Below, one piece after another: positions 15,630-23,580 of a stretch of DNA of 64,000 nucleotides. Position numbers and translations under genes: made by a program. Under the pieces are notes generated by a model. That model was given only the letters and a program-made list of their open reading frames with translations, was not told the origin of the DNA and ran no database searches. Source of the DNA: Nocardiopsis sp. CNT312 (GTDB lineage Bacteria > Actinomycetota > Actinomycetes > Streptosporangiales > Streptosporangiaceae); the NCBI RefSeq assembly GCF_000515115.1, contig NZ_AZXF01000025.1, positions 11,497 to 75,496 of the forward strand. The letters are read 5' to 3'. Positions within the stretch are counted from its first letter, which is position 1; every line of letters begins with the position of its first letter.

Positions 15630-16538
15630 TCAGTCGAAGAGGTCCTCCGGGCGATCCACACCGGCTGCCTTGGGCAGCCACTTCTGCAGGGTCGCCAGAT
15701 CGGCACAGGACGCGATGCGCTCGCGCACCCGGTCGGAGACAGGGAGGCGGCGCCCCTCCAGGACGGCGATCACACCGTCGACCAGCGCGTCGTGGACCTC
15801 CGCGCGGACCTCTTCGCGGCCCTCCTCACGGCCCTCCTTGCGGCCCTCCTTGCGGCCGATCCCGACGTACTTGCGGGCGAAGTCGCTCTGCCACTCCCAG
15901 GTGTCCACGGCCATCAGGTCCTCCATGTGTTTCAGGGCGGCCTCACCGAGACCGGCCATGACGTAGTCATAGTAAAACGCGCGGCGATCGGGGTCGATGG
16001 AGTCCAGTGCCTCCATCAGCACGTCCAGGGTCTTGGGATCGGTGTCGCCGTGCGCCCTGGCCGACAGGACGGCCAGTTCGGGCAGTGCTCGCGCCTTTCC
16101 GGCCTCGGTGACCACGGGCGTGGCGGACGGCCCGATCACGAGGGGGGAGAGGACGAACCCCGGATGTCCGATGTGGATCTCCTCGGCGCACGTACACGCC
16201 ATGCCGTCGGTGGGGCAGAGCACGAGGAGGATCGCAGGACACCCCAGACGCGCGTAGAGGGTGACCAGGTAAGCGGGCCAACTCGACTTCTTCCGGGCGT
16301 CGGCCCGGTGCTGGCGTTCGACCACCACTGCCAGGACGTGTTCGGTGCCGTCTCGGAGCAGGACGGCACCGTCGCTGTTCCACTCCTTGGGGTCGCAGTT
16401 GGTCAGAACGGATGAGGTGAGCACCGTCTCTGTGTGTGGGGGCGGGTCGATCCCCAGCGACTCCTTGAGCAGGACCGGGACCATCTCGGGCAGGTTCTGG
16501 ATGATCCGCAGTGGGATCTCGTGTTCTCGGCTGGGCAC
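15630..16538 (-). CDS. Rpn/YhgA-like PD-(D/E)XK nuclease-family protein
   Basis: A 302-residue protein with the build of Rpn-type recombination-promoting nucleases or putative transposases. The N-terminal half carries SDGAVLLRDGTEHVLAVVVE and then RQHRAD, consistent with a PD-(D/E)XK core using D...E-x-Q. The middle has DPDRRAFYYDYVMAGLGEAA, and the tail has the KEGRKEGREEGREE repeat typical of this family, followed by VIAVLEGRRLPVSDRVRERI. These proteins are DNA endonucleases with a poorly known cellular role and a patchy distribution, often horizontally acquired. The start is GTG 16538 with AAGGAA six bases before it. Low-GC, gene-poor DNA lies upstream, in keeping with an acquired segment. 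Confidence 0.75.
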   Translation of the reverse strand: MPSREHEIPLRIIQNLPEMVPVLLKESLGIDPPPHTETVLTSSVLTNCDPKEWNSDGAVLLRDGTEHVLAVVVERQHRADARKKSSWPAYLVTLYARLGCPAILLVLCPTDGMACTCAEEIHIGHPGFVLSPLVIGPSATPVVTEAGKARALPELAVLSARAHGDTDPKTLDVLMEALDSIDPDRRAFYYDYVMAGLGEAALKHMEDLMAVDTWEWQSDFARKYVGIGRKEGRKEGREEGREEVRAEVHDALVDGVIAVLEGRRLPVSDRVRERIASCADLATLQKWLPKAAGVDRPEDLFD

Positions 16539-16630
16539 TGGTGTTCCTTGGGGGGACGCGGGTCGGTGACCCCGCGGCCGAGGTCGTCGTACGAACAGGT
16601 GAGGAGGTGGGGTGTTCGGTAGGTGCGCGG

Positions 16631-16789
16631 TCAGGGGACCACGGCCGCTACCCGCACGCCGGTGGCGCACACGACCGCGGAGGACGCGCTCGTGGTGACG
16701 ACGTTCGCCGATTCTTTCGAGAGAAAGAATAGGACCTCTTTTCCGATCTCGCACATCGAGAGGCCTAAACTGTAGACATCAGACTCCAT
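16631..16789 (-). CDS. Possible 52-residue small protein with Ser/Thr/Cys-rich tail
   Basis: A short minus-strand frame from ATG 16789. Its first half is mixed hydrophobic and acidic (MESDVYSLGLSMCEIGKEVL), and its tail is rich in Thr, Ser, Cys and Val (TTSASSAVVCATGVRVAAVV). That layout would suit a leader-core peptide, but no modifying enzyme is encoded nearby and no clear ribosome site precedes the ATG. It sits 93 bases upstream of the nuclease-like gene on the same strand. It may be a chance frame; coding status is weak. Confidence 0.25.
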   Translation of the reverse strand: MESDVYSLGLSMCEIGKEVLFFLSKESANVVTTSASSAVVCATGVRVAAVVP

Positions 16790-17276
16790 GGCGTCCAATA
16801 ATCCACATAGGAGAAACATGCCCGGAAAAAGTGGATTAAGAAATTTCACCCCTGAAATCCATAACCGCACACCGGGGTGCGCGAGCAGCATCCGGGGCAG
16901 GCCCGACCCGACAGGAACGCCAGGCAATAAAGAAAAAGTAACGAAAAGTACATTACCGCAGATGTCCGCATTCGCAAGCTAAGATCAACGAAACCGAGCT
17001 GCATCATTCACGCCAGCGGAGGCGCCGGCGAGAATCGCATGCGGCCTCTGCGGAGGAGACCACTGCGCCTCGGCCTGCCCCGACAGGCCGCGCGACAACG
17101 ACCAAAGCGGCGCTGGGGCCGGCAGCGGGGGACGCCTCATGCCCGCCCTCGTGAGCGCGGGGACCCCCACCACCTCCGGAAGCCTCTGAACCCCCGATTC
17201 GAACCACCGCTCCAGAGGGAAGAACACACCGGCCACGCGGCCGACCCTCCCCGAACCGGGGCTCCGTGCGGCCGCG
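16790..17276. other. Gene-free, lower-GC stretch
   Basis: About 490 bases with no frame I would call a gene. The part from 16790 to about 17000 is clearly poorer in G+C than the window average, with several A/T runs; the remainder is GC-rich. A stretch near 17188-17210 looks like a tRNA T-arm but has no tRNA around it. The low-GC part and the adjacent nuclease-like gene may be one acquired segment. Confidence 0.5.
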
Positions 17277-17852
17277 CTACGCCTCTTCGAGGGCCTCGAT
17301 CTCGGTGGCGTCGCCGGGGGCATCGGTGTCACCCGCCTGGTCGCAGGCCTCCAGACGGGAAGCGGCGCTGAACCCCTCCAGGTAGCCGCGGGCGCGCTCG
17401 GCCTTGGGGTACCGGCGCACCAGGTCCCAGAACTCGCGGCCGTGGTGGGCGTGGAACAGGTGCGCCAGCTCGTGGACGAGGACGTAGTCCACCACCCATG
17501 AGGGCATGCTGATCAGCCTGCGGGAGATACGAATGGTGCGCGTCTCCGGGGTGCACGAGCCCCACCGCGCGTTCTGGTTGTCCACCCACCGGACCGACTC
17601 GGGCAGCTCGGTGCCGTCCAGGTACTGGCGGGCGAGCTCCAGCGCGCGTTCGTGGAGGTCATGGTCACCGGAGTGCCTGCGGCCCTCACGGGCTTCCAGG
17701 CGTTGCAGCATCCGTCCTACCCAGCGCTTTTCCTCAGCGCGGGAGAACGAAGCGGGCATGAGGACGACCGTCGTGTCCCCGTCCCGGTAGGCCGACACGG
17801 TGCGCCGGCGGCGGGGACTGCGTCGTACCTCGACTTTGGTGTTCGAGGGCAC
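17277..17852 (-). CDS. YgjP-like (M48-type) zinc metallopeptidase
   Basis: A 191-residue protein of the YgjP/DUF45 metallopeptidase group. VWVDNQNARWGSC-type sequence (here VRWVDNQNARWGSC) precedes the zinc site YVLVHELAHLFHAHHGREFW, which gives His-Glu-x-x-His and the third ligand in HHGREFW. The active site is complete. The N-terminus VEVRRSPRRRRTVSAYRDG fits the family's basic strand. The substrate is unknown; such proteins are widespread and soluble. The start is GTG 17852, with no strong ribosome site. It lies downstream of the whiB7 unit on the same strand but beyond a terminator-like hairpin, so it is probably transcribed separately. Confidence 0.88.
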   Translation of the reverse strand: MPSNTKVEVRRSPRRRRTVSAYRDGDTTVVLMPASFSRAEEKRWVGRMLQRLEAREGRRHSGDHDLHERALELARQYLDGTELPESVRWVDNQNARWGSCTPETRTIRISRRLISMPSWVVDYVLVHELAHLFHAHHGREFWDLVRRYPKAERARGYLEGFSAASRLEACDQAGDTDAPGDATEIEALEEA

Positions 17853-18056
17853 AAGCTTTACGGTAGCCGAGGGAGGCCCGGTCGAACAGGTACCTGACGC
17901 GGCCTTTTGCCCGGCAGTGTCGTGATCGTCGCGTCACCCAGAGTGGGGCGGACGCGTTCGGGTGTGTCCGATTCCACTTCGCACAAGAGGTTCCCTCCCA
18001 CTGCGAGGACACCGCACCGACCCCCGGACCAGGCCGGACCCGGCGACTGAACCACG

Positions 18057-18099
18057 AAAACGAGACCGGACCGTGACCTTGAAAAGGTCCGATCCGGTC
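18057..18099 (-). terminator. Terminator of the whiB7 transcription unit
   Basis: An imperfect stem of about 16 bp (18064-18080 with 18084-18099) and a short loop, followed on the minus strand by a T-run (complement of 18057-18060). It lies about 55 bases past the stop of the 52-residue gene. Nothing else is evident between 17853 and 18154. Confidence 0.6.
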
Positions 18100-18154
18100 C
18101 CACCGCCGCGTCACCGCCCGTCAACCCGCCGCCGCAGGTCACCGTGGACCGGCG

Positions 18155-18313
18155 TCAACACAGCCGCAGACGCGCCACTTCCATGAGCCTCTCCTCCATC
18201 AGCCGCTCCTCGCGCTGACGGGCACGCCGGTAGCGGGCGCCGAGCTTGCGCTCCTGGTGTTCGCGGTGTTCGGTGTCCGTGCTCTCGATCACGCGCATGA
18301 GTTCCTGGATCAT
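18155..18313 (-). CDS. 52-residue charged small protein after whiB7
   Basis: A real small gene that begins 40 bases after the whiB7 stop. The ATG at 18313 has GAAGGA seven bases upstream. The protein starts MIQELMRVIESTDTEHREHQ, continues with Arg- and Glu-rich sequence, and ends EERLMEVARLRLC. It should form one long charged helix or coiled coil. Codon use is strongly GC-biased in third positions, supporting coding. It is co-transcribed with whiB7 by spacing and strand, and the joint unit ends at the hairpin at 18064-18099. Function is unknown; an accessory role in the antibiotic-stress response is a guess from position only. Confidence 0.7.
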   Translation of the reverse strand: MIQELMRVIESTDTEHREHQERKLGARYRRARQREERLMEERLMEVARLRLC

Positions 18314-18352
18314 CGTCTCGTCCTTCGGGGTACGGGGTGGGTCGTGTCAGGA

Positions 18353-18631
18353 TCAGGCAGCCACGGGGGCCGGGTTCTTGCGGGGGCGGCCGCGCGGGCG
18401 CTTGCGCGCCACCACCTGGCCGGAGACGAGCAGTTGCCCGCCCCAGACGCCCCACGGCTCCTTGCGCTCCAGCGCGTCCGCCAGGCACTGCTCCCGCACG
18501 GGGCAGTCGACGCAGACCCGTTTCGCGGCCTCGACGTCGGCCGGGGCCTCGGCGAAGAACAGGTCGGGCTCGTCGCGGCAGAGGATGTCGTTCTCACCCA
18601 GCCAGGGCGTGTGCAGGACCGACGCAAGCAT
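18353..18631 (-). CDS. whiB7: WhiB7 (WblC) antibiotic-stress transcription factor
   Basis: A 92-residue WhiB-family regulator with an Fe-S cluster, which binds the main sigma factor and activates intrinsic antibiotic-resistance genes. Four cluster Cys are visible: ILCRDEPDLFF, then VCVDC, then EQC. The GVWGG turn (EPWGVWGGQLL) follows. The C-terminal AT-hook KRPRGRPRKN is what separates WhiB7 from other WhiB proteins. I chose ATG 18631 because GGAGG lies six bases before it; a longer form from ATG 18667 is possible. It is preceded by a leader of about 640 nt with an upstream frame and a hairpin, and by a promoter of the WhiB7 autoregulated type. Confidence 0.93.
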   Translation of the reverse strand: MLASVLHTPWLGENDILCRDEPDLFFAEAPADVEAAKRVCVDCPVREQCLADALERKEPWGVWGGQLLVSGQVVARKRPRGRPRKNPAPVAA

Positions 18632-18782
18632 CGGTGCCCTCCAAGATCTTTGTTCGCTTCCGTACAACGCGGTCGGTGTTCACTGCCACCGGAACCGGTC
18701 CGGTGGGAGGGACCTGGACCCTGCGATGCCGCCTCCCCCTCCCCACGCCTGGGACGGTGGAAGGGAGCGGAGGTACGAAGAA

Positions 18783-18812
18783 GGCCGCGGCCCCTGTGCG
18801 GGGTCCGCGGCC
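18783..18812 (-). terminator. Attenuator-like hairpin in the whiB7 leader
   Basis: A 12-bp GC stem with one bulged base (18783-18794 with 18800-18812) and a five-base loop. On the minus strand it is followed by TTCTTCG. It lies 28 bases after the stop codon of the upstream frame and about 150 bases before the whiB7 start, where a transcription attenuator would act. Confidence 0.7.
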
Positions 18813-18840
18813 ACGGTCGAAACTCTCGGCCTGTGCTGCT

Positions 18841-19203
18841 CTAGGCCGGGATTCTCCGTGGACACTGCCCCACTGCGCCATCACGGCGCGGGGTTGCTTC
18901 GGCGCGATCCGCCACGTGCTCGCCTTGTTCAGGGGCGAGTTCGGGACCGGTCCGGACGCGGTTGCGCTCGGCGGCGGAGTGTTCGGGCTTCAGACCCGGG
19001 TGTCCCGCCGACTCACGCAGCCCGCCGAGGCCGTACACACAGCTCTCGGCGATGCCGAGACCGGTACCGCCGGAGGTGACGGACCAGACGAACGAGCCGG
19101 GACGACCACTCGAGGCGGTGCCCTGGACACGGGTCGGCAGACCCTGGACCGACGGCATGGCGGAGACGGCGACGAAGCCGGTGACAGCGGTGAAGTCGAT
19201 CAT
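18841..19203 (-). CDS. Upstream reading frame (120 codons) in the whiB7 leader
   Basis: The frame starts at ATG 19203 behind a strong AAGGAGGTG (19213-19221) and ends with TAG at 18841-18843, shortly before the attenuator hairpin. The peptide begins MIDFTAVTGFVAVSAMPSVQ and has no recognised domain. Third positions are strongly GC, as in real genes here. whiB7 leaders in actinobacteria are known to carry upstream frames whose translation state sets attenuation, so that ribosome-targeting antibiotics induce the gene. A length of 120 codons is more than I would expect for such a frame, so the product itself may matter. The regulatory reading is inference from layout. Confidence 0.65.
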   Translation of the reverse strand: MIDFTAVTGFVAVSAMPSVQGLPTRVQGTASSGRPGSFVWSVTSGGTGLGIAESCVYGLGGLRESAGHPGLKPEHSAAERNRVRTGPELAPEQGEHVADRAEATPRRDGAVGQCPRRIPA

Positions 19204-19279
19204 CTGACAGGGCACCTCCTTCCATGCCGGGCAGCAGGGTCTTGCACCTGCGCCGAGAGCGGTCCTAGCGACGGTGTAC

Positions 19280-19317
19280 ACACTACGGGGCGGCCAAGAA
19301 GATCGGCAACCCATTTT
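19280..19317 (-). promoter_or_regulatory. WhiB7-type autoregulated promoter
   Basis: On the minus strand, TTGCCG (19304-19309) and TAGTGT (19280-19285) are 18 bases apart. An AAAAT block (19313-19317) lies exactly three bases upstream of the -35. An AT-rich block at that distance is the published hallmark of WhiB7-dependent promoters, contacted by the AT-hook. Predicted start is near 19273, giving a leader of about 640 nt to whiB7. Confidence 0.75.
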
Positions 19318-19404
19318 CTACCTGCGAAAACGGCCGTATCCGGCCACGGATTCGAGGAACTTTCCGCGGGCGCGGGGCCGCACCCGCGGGGCCGCACCCG
19401 GGTC

Positions 19405-20301
19405 CTAGGCGTCGTCGGTGACGCGGATCAGGCCCTCCTGGACGACGGAGCACACCAGCTGCCCGTCCCGGGTGTAGACCAGCCCGCGGGCCAGGCCCCG
19501 GGCGCCCTGGGCACTGGGCGTCTCCTGCGCGTACAGCAGCCACTCGTCGGCGCGGAAGGGACGGTGGAACCACATCGCGTGGTCGAGGCTGGCCATGGCG
19601 ACCCCCACCGGGGTCTTGCCGTGCCTGAGCAGCACGGTGTCCAGCAGTGTCATGTCCGAGGCGTAGGTCATCAGGCACACCTGGGTGAGCGGGTCGTCCG
19701 GCAGCTTGCCGTTGACCTTGAGCCAGATGGGGTTGGTGTTGGTGCGCATCCACGGCTTGCGCTGGGCCTCGATCGACAGCGGCCCCACCGGGCGCAGTTC
19801 GATGGGGTGCCACCGCACGAACCCGGGCACCCGCCCGAGCACGTCCTGGAGCCGCTCGTCCCGGCTCGGCAGCTCCTCGGGCGCCGGAACGTCGGGCATC
19901 GGGACCTGGTGGTCCAGCCCCGGCTCCGCCTTGTGGAAGGAGGCCGACAGGGTGAAGATCGGCTTGCCGTGCTGGATCGCCACCACCCGGCGCGTGGTGA
20001 ACGAGCGCCCGTCGCGGGCCCGGTCCACCTCGTAGACGATCGGCACCGCCGGGTCGCCGGGGCGGATGAAGTACGCGTGGAGCGAGTGGACGTGGCGCTC
20101 CTCGGGCACGGTGCGGCCCGCAGCGACCAGTGCCTGGCCGGCCACCAAGCCGCCGAAGACGCGCTGTGGCCCCTCGTCGGGGCTGTTGCCCCGGAAGATG
20201 TCGTTCTCGATGCGCTCCAGGTCGAGGACCCTCAACAGGTCCTCCAGGGACTGCCCCTGGCCCTCGGCGCCCGCGGACTCACTCATCGCGGCCTCACTCA
20301 T
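19405..20301 (-). CDS. tesB: Acyl-CoA thioesterase II
   Basis: A 298-residue double-hotdog thioesterase of the TesB type, which hydrolyses fatty acyl-CoA esters. The first hotdog holds RVFGGLVAGQALVAAGRTV and LHAYFIRPGDPAVPIVYEVD. The second holds the catalytic region SLDHAMWFHRPFRADEWLLY and GLVYTRDGQLVCSVVQEGL; the DHAMWFHR Asp and the later Thr/Gln environment are intact. I chose ATG 20301, which overlaps the end of uvrD2 by eight bases; a second ATG lies five codons in. The overlap implies translation coupled to uvrD2, although the two functions are not obviously related. Length fits the family. Confidence 0.9.
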   Translation of the reverse strand: MSEAAMSESAGAEGQGQSLEDLLRVLDLERIENDIFRGNSPDEGPQRVFGGLVAGQALVAAGRTVPEERHVHSLHAYFIRPGDPAVPIVYEVDRARDGRSFTTRRVVAIQHGKPIFTLSASFHKAEPGLDHQVPMPDVPAPEELPSRDERLQDVLGRVPGFVRWHPIELRPVGPLSIEAQRKPWMRTNTNPIWLKVNGKLPDDPLTQVCLMTYASDMTLLDTVLLRHGKTPVGVAMASLDHAMWFHRPFRADEWLLYAQETPSAQGARGLARGLVYTRDGQLVCSVVQEGLIRVTDDA

Positions 20302-22444
20302 GGGTCGGCTCCTCCCCGTCCTCGCCCTCAACGCCGTCCCCGGCCTCGGCCCGCGCGTCCTGAGCGAGCGCGGCCGGGTCGGCACCCGCGACCAACGCGA
20401 GTACCGCATCACCGTAGCGGTCCAGTTTCACCGCTCCCACACCGGACACTGCCGACAACTGCGTGAGGCTGGACGGTTCCTGCTCGGCGACCGCCTGGAG
20501 GGTGGCGTCCGTGAAGACCACGTAGGCGGGGACCTTCTGTTCCAGGGCCGTGGAGCGGCGCCACTCGCGCAGCCGTTCCAGCAGGGCCTCGTCGTAGGTG
20601 GAGGGGCAGTCCAGGCAGCGGCCCAGCTTGCGCTCCGCCGCGTCGGCGAGGGTCGCGCCGCACACCCGGCAGCGCACCGTGCTGTCGCGGCGGCGCTCGG
20701 CACGGCGGGCCGAGGTGGACGGGGAGGCGGGACGCAGGCCGTCCAGGAACCGGGAGGGCTTGCGCGTTCGGCGCCCCCCGGGCGAGCGGGCCAGCGCCCA
20801 CGACATGCACAGGTCCCGCCGCGCACGGGTCACCCCGACGTAGAACAGGCGGCGCTCCTCCTCCACTTGGTCGTCGGTCTCGGCGTAGACGATCGGCACC
20901 ATGCCCTCGGTCAGGCCCACCAGGAACACCGCGTCCCACTCCAGGCCCTTCGCCGCGTGCAGCGACGCGATCGTCACACCCTCGAACCCGGGGGCGTGCT
21001 CGGTGGCCATGCGGGCGTCCAGCTCGTCGACGAAGTCGGCCATGGTGGCGGGGCGCCCGCCCGGCCCCGCTGTGGCGGCCATGTCCTCGGCGAGCTGGGC
21101 CAGGGCCGACAGCGACTCCCAGCGCTCGCGGGCCTGGCGGCCCTCGGGCGCCGTCTCGACCAGGCCGAGCTGCCCCAGGAGCTGGCGGACCGTGGGCACC
21201 AGCGGTTCGGGCTCCTCCCCCGCCGCGCCGTGCCGGGCGCCGCGCAGGGTGTGCACGGCCTGGCGAATCTCGGGCCGCTCGAAGAACCGGGCGGTACCGC
21301 GCACCGTGAACGGCACCCCCTCATCGGTCAGGGCCTGCTCGTAGGCGGCCGACTGGGAGTTGGTGCGCACCAGGACCGCGATCTCGCTCGCGGGGGTGCC
21401 CTGTTCGACGAGGAGGCCGATCTTGCGCGCCACACCGGTGGCCTCGGCGGGTTCGTCGTCGTACTCCTGGTACATCGCGTCGGGACCGTCGGGGCGCTGC
21501 GCCTGAAGGGTGAGGCTGCCGGCCGACACGCTGCCGCGCGCCTGTCCGATGACATGGTTGGCCACCCGCACCACCTGGGGTGTGGACCGGTAGTCACGGA
21601 CCAGTTCGACGACGGTGGCGTGGGGGTAGCGGTGCGAGAACCCCGTGAGGTAGCCGGGGGTGGCGCCCGCGAAGGAGTAGATGGTCTGGCTGGGGTCGCC
21701 GACCACGCAGAGGTCGTCGCGGTCGCCGAGCCAGGCGTCCAGCAGCAGCTTCTGCAACGGGTTGACGTCCTGGAACTCGTCGACGACGAAGTACCGGTAC
21801 TGGTCGCGGACCTTCTGGGCGATCGCCGGGTGCTCGGTGATCATGCCGGCGGTGAGTTCGAGCATCGACTCGAAGTCGAGGAGGTTGTGCTCGCGGCGCA
21901 GCTCCTCGTAGGACTCGAAGACACGAGTGACCTCCACCGCCGACATGGGGGGCTGGCGCCCGGCCTTGGCGGCCGCCTTGTCGTAGTCCTCGGGCCGCAC
22001 CTGGGTGACCTTGGCCCACTCGATCTCGGCGGCCAGGTCGCGTACGCCCACGCGGTCGGGCTGGAGGCCGACCGCGTGGGCGGCGCGCGCCACCACCCTG
22101 GCCTTGCTGTCGATGAGTGTGGGCTTCTCGCCGCCGACGACCTGCGGCCAGAAGTAGCCCAACTGGCGCAGGGCGGCGGAGTGGAAGGTGCGCGCCTGGA
22201 CCCGGGGCGCCCCGAGGGCGCGCAGGCGGCCGCGCATCTCCCCCGCTGCCCGTGCGGTGAAGGTGACGGCGAGGATCTGCTGTTCGGAGACCACGCCGCT
22301 GGCGACCGCGTAGGCGACGCGGTGGGTGATGGCGCGGGTCTTGCCCGTCCCGGCTCCGGCCAGGATGCACACGGGGCCGCGCAGGGCGCGCGCGGCCTGG
22401 GTCTGTTCCGGGTCCAGTCCTTCCAGGAGGCGGTCGGGGTCCAT
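20294..22444 (-). CDS. uvrD2: ATP-dependent DNA helicase UvrD2
   Basis: A 716-residue superfamily 1A helicase. Walker A is GAGTGKT at about residues 30-36, Walker B VVDEFQDVNPLQ near 221, and motif III DPSQTIYSFAG follows. Motifs V and VI are in LHAAKGLEWDAVFLVGLTEG and RRLFYVGVTRARRDL. A four-Cys zinc motif, CRVCGATLADAAERKLGRCL then DC, is near 595, and a C-terminal HRDC domain contains SLTQLSAVSGVGAVKLDRYG. Tetracysteine plus HRDC is the mark of actinobacterial UvrD2, and the Mycobacterium homologue (Rv3198c) is in the same order here. It should act in DNA unwinding during repair. It is divergent from the mycoredoxin gene. Confidence 0.93.
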   Translation of the reverse strand: MDPDRLLEGLDPEQTQAARALRGPVCILAGAGTGKTRAITHRVAYAVASGVVSEQQILAVTFTARAAGEMRGRLRALGAPRVQARTFHSAALRQLGYFWPQVVGGEKPTLIDSKARVVARAAHAVGLQPDRVGVRDLAAEIEWAKVTQVRPEDYDKAAAKAGRQPPMSAVEVTRVFESYEELRREHNLLDFESMLELTAGMITEHPAIAQKVRDQYRYFVVDEFQDVNPLQKLLLDAWLGDRDDLCVVGDPSQTIYSFAGATPGYLTGFSHRYPHATVVELVRDYRSTPQVVRVANHVIGQARGSVSAGSLTLQAQRPDGPDAMYQEYDDEPAEATGVARKIGLLVEQGTPASEIAVLVRTNSQSAAYEQALTDEGVPFTVRGTARFFERPEIRQAVHTLRGARHGAAGEEPEPLVPTVRQLLGQLGLVETAPEGRQARERWESLSALAQLAEDMAATAGPGGRPATMADFVDELDARMATEHAPGFEGVTIASLHAAKGLEWDAVFLVGLTEGMVPIVYAETDDQVEEERRLFYVGVTRARRDLCMSWALARSPGGRRTRKPSRFLDGLRPASPSTSARRAERRRDSTVRCRVCGATLADAAERKLGRCLDCPSTYDEALLERLREWRRSTALEQKVPAYVVFTDATLQAVAEQEPSSLTQLSAVSGVGAVKLDRYGDAVLALVAGADPAALAQDARAEAGDGVEGEDGEEPTHE

Positions 22445-22678
22445 GCTGCTCCTGCGATGGGTCGGGGGCGTCGGGTGGTCTGAGGGGACAGTCTCTCAAG
22501 TATCGGTGTCGGTGGGGGACGGATCGCACCGCCCGTCCCCGACCGAACCCGACGGAGTCCGGAACCAGTCGGGCTCCGGCGGCGTCCCACGAAGTGTTCG
22601 GGAGATCACGGGAAGCGGCTCGGGACAGCCGGTGTTGACACGGGAGGACCGACCCCCACGATCTCAGGACGGGAAGAC

Positions 22679-22948
22679 GTGAGCGATATGACGAACACGG
22701 ACGACGGGCAGTTCACGATGTACACCACCCCCTGGTGCGGGTACTGCAGGCGGCTCAAGGGCCAGCTCGCACGCGAGGGGATCACCGGAACCGAGGTGAA
22801 CATCGAGGAGCACCCGGAGTCCGCGGACCTCGTGATGAAGGTCAACGGCGGGAACCAGACGGTGCCCACCCTGGTCTTCAGCGACGGCGCGGCGATGACC
22901 AACCCGTCGCTCGCTCAGGTGAAGAAGAAACTGGCCGAGTTGGCGTAG
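22679..22948 (+). CDS. Mycoredoxin / glutaredoxin-family protein
   Basis: An 89-residue glutaredoxin-fold oxidoreductase matching mycoredoxin-1. In mycothiol-producing actinobacteria it reduces mixed disulfides between proteins and mycothiol. The active site is WCGYC at residues 19-23, the cis-Pro loop QTVPTLVF is near 60, and LVMKVNGGNQ precedes it. GTG 22679 is used here; ATG three codons later is an alternative with similar spacing from GGGAAG. It is divergent from uvrD2, as Rv3198A is next to Rv3198c in M. tuberculosis. No signal peptide is present, so it acts in the cytoplasm. Confidence 0.9.
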   Translation: MSDMTNTDDGQFTMYTTPWCGYCRRLKGQLAREGITGTEVNIEEHPESADLVMKVNGGNQTVPTLVFSDGAAMTNPSLAQVKKKLAELA

Positions 22949-23110
22949 GCCGGTGAGCGGACCGTGCCCCGCCGTGGCGGGGGCGCGGTCCGCACCGCGG
23001 GTACCCCTCCCCGGAGCGGCCGCCCCGGTGGCGGCCGCTCACCGTCCCACGACCGGCCCGGTCGGCGTGAACGAAGACGGACGACGGGGAGGTTGGAGTT
23101 GGGGGACGAC

Positions 23111-23563
23111 ATGAGGCCTCATGACATAGCGGTCGCCGACACGGTGAACACCGACGTGGTGCGCCGTACCCCGAACGGATGGCGTCTGGACGGCGGACAG
23201 GAGGTGCCCGACCTGGTCAGCGCCATGGTCCTGGCGGACCTGCTGTCGAGCGAGGCGGGGGTGCCCGCCCAGCGGACGCAGTCGCCGGGCCGCGCTCCGG
23301 AAGGGGCGACCGAGGTGGAGCGGCTGCGCCACACGATCGCGCAACTGGAGCACGCCCTCCATTCACGGGTGGTCGTCGAGCAGGCGATCGGTGTGCTGGC
23401 TGAGCGGCACACGCTGATGCCCAGGGAGGCGTTCGAGCGGCTGCGCTCCTCCGCCCGGTCCCGGGGCCGCAAGGTCGCCGAGCTGGCACGGGACGTGGTG
23501 GAGAGCAGCACCAGCCCCCTGACCCCACTGCCCGACGAACTCGACTCCCCCGGGGTGAACTGA
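23111..23563 (+). CDS. ANTAR-domain protein
   Basis: A 150-residue protein with a C-terminal ANTAR domain, an RNA-binding three-helix fold that acts by antitermination. The domain is at about residues 85-140: VVVEQAIGVLAERHTLMPRE followed by AFERLRSSARSRGRKVAELA. The conserved Ala-Arg pair in the last helix is present. The preceding heptad-like LRHTIAQLEHALHSR looks like a dimerising coiled coil. There is no GAF or receiver domain, so it is a stand-alone ANTAR protein. The N-terminal half is not recognisable. The start is ATG 23111 behind a G-rich ribosome site; a TTG four codons earlier is possible. Its RNA targets are unknown. It converges on nudC. Confidence 0.85.
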   Translation: MRPHDIAVADTVNTDVVRRTPNGWRLDGGQEVPDLVSAMVLADLLSSEAGVPAQRTQSPGRAPEGATEVERLRHTIAQLEHALHSRVVVEQAIGVLAERHTLMPREAFERLRSSARSRGRKVAELARDVVESSTSPLTPLPDELDSPGVN

Positions 23564-23580
23564 CTCCGGGGCGCGGCCCG

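Noticed and set aside
17186-17212. tRNA T-arm-like TTCGAA stretch
   Set aside because: The flanks do not pair and no acceptor, D-arm or anticodon arm can be drawn, so it is not a tRNA or an attachment-site remnant that I can support.
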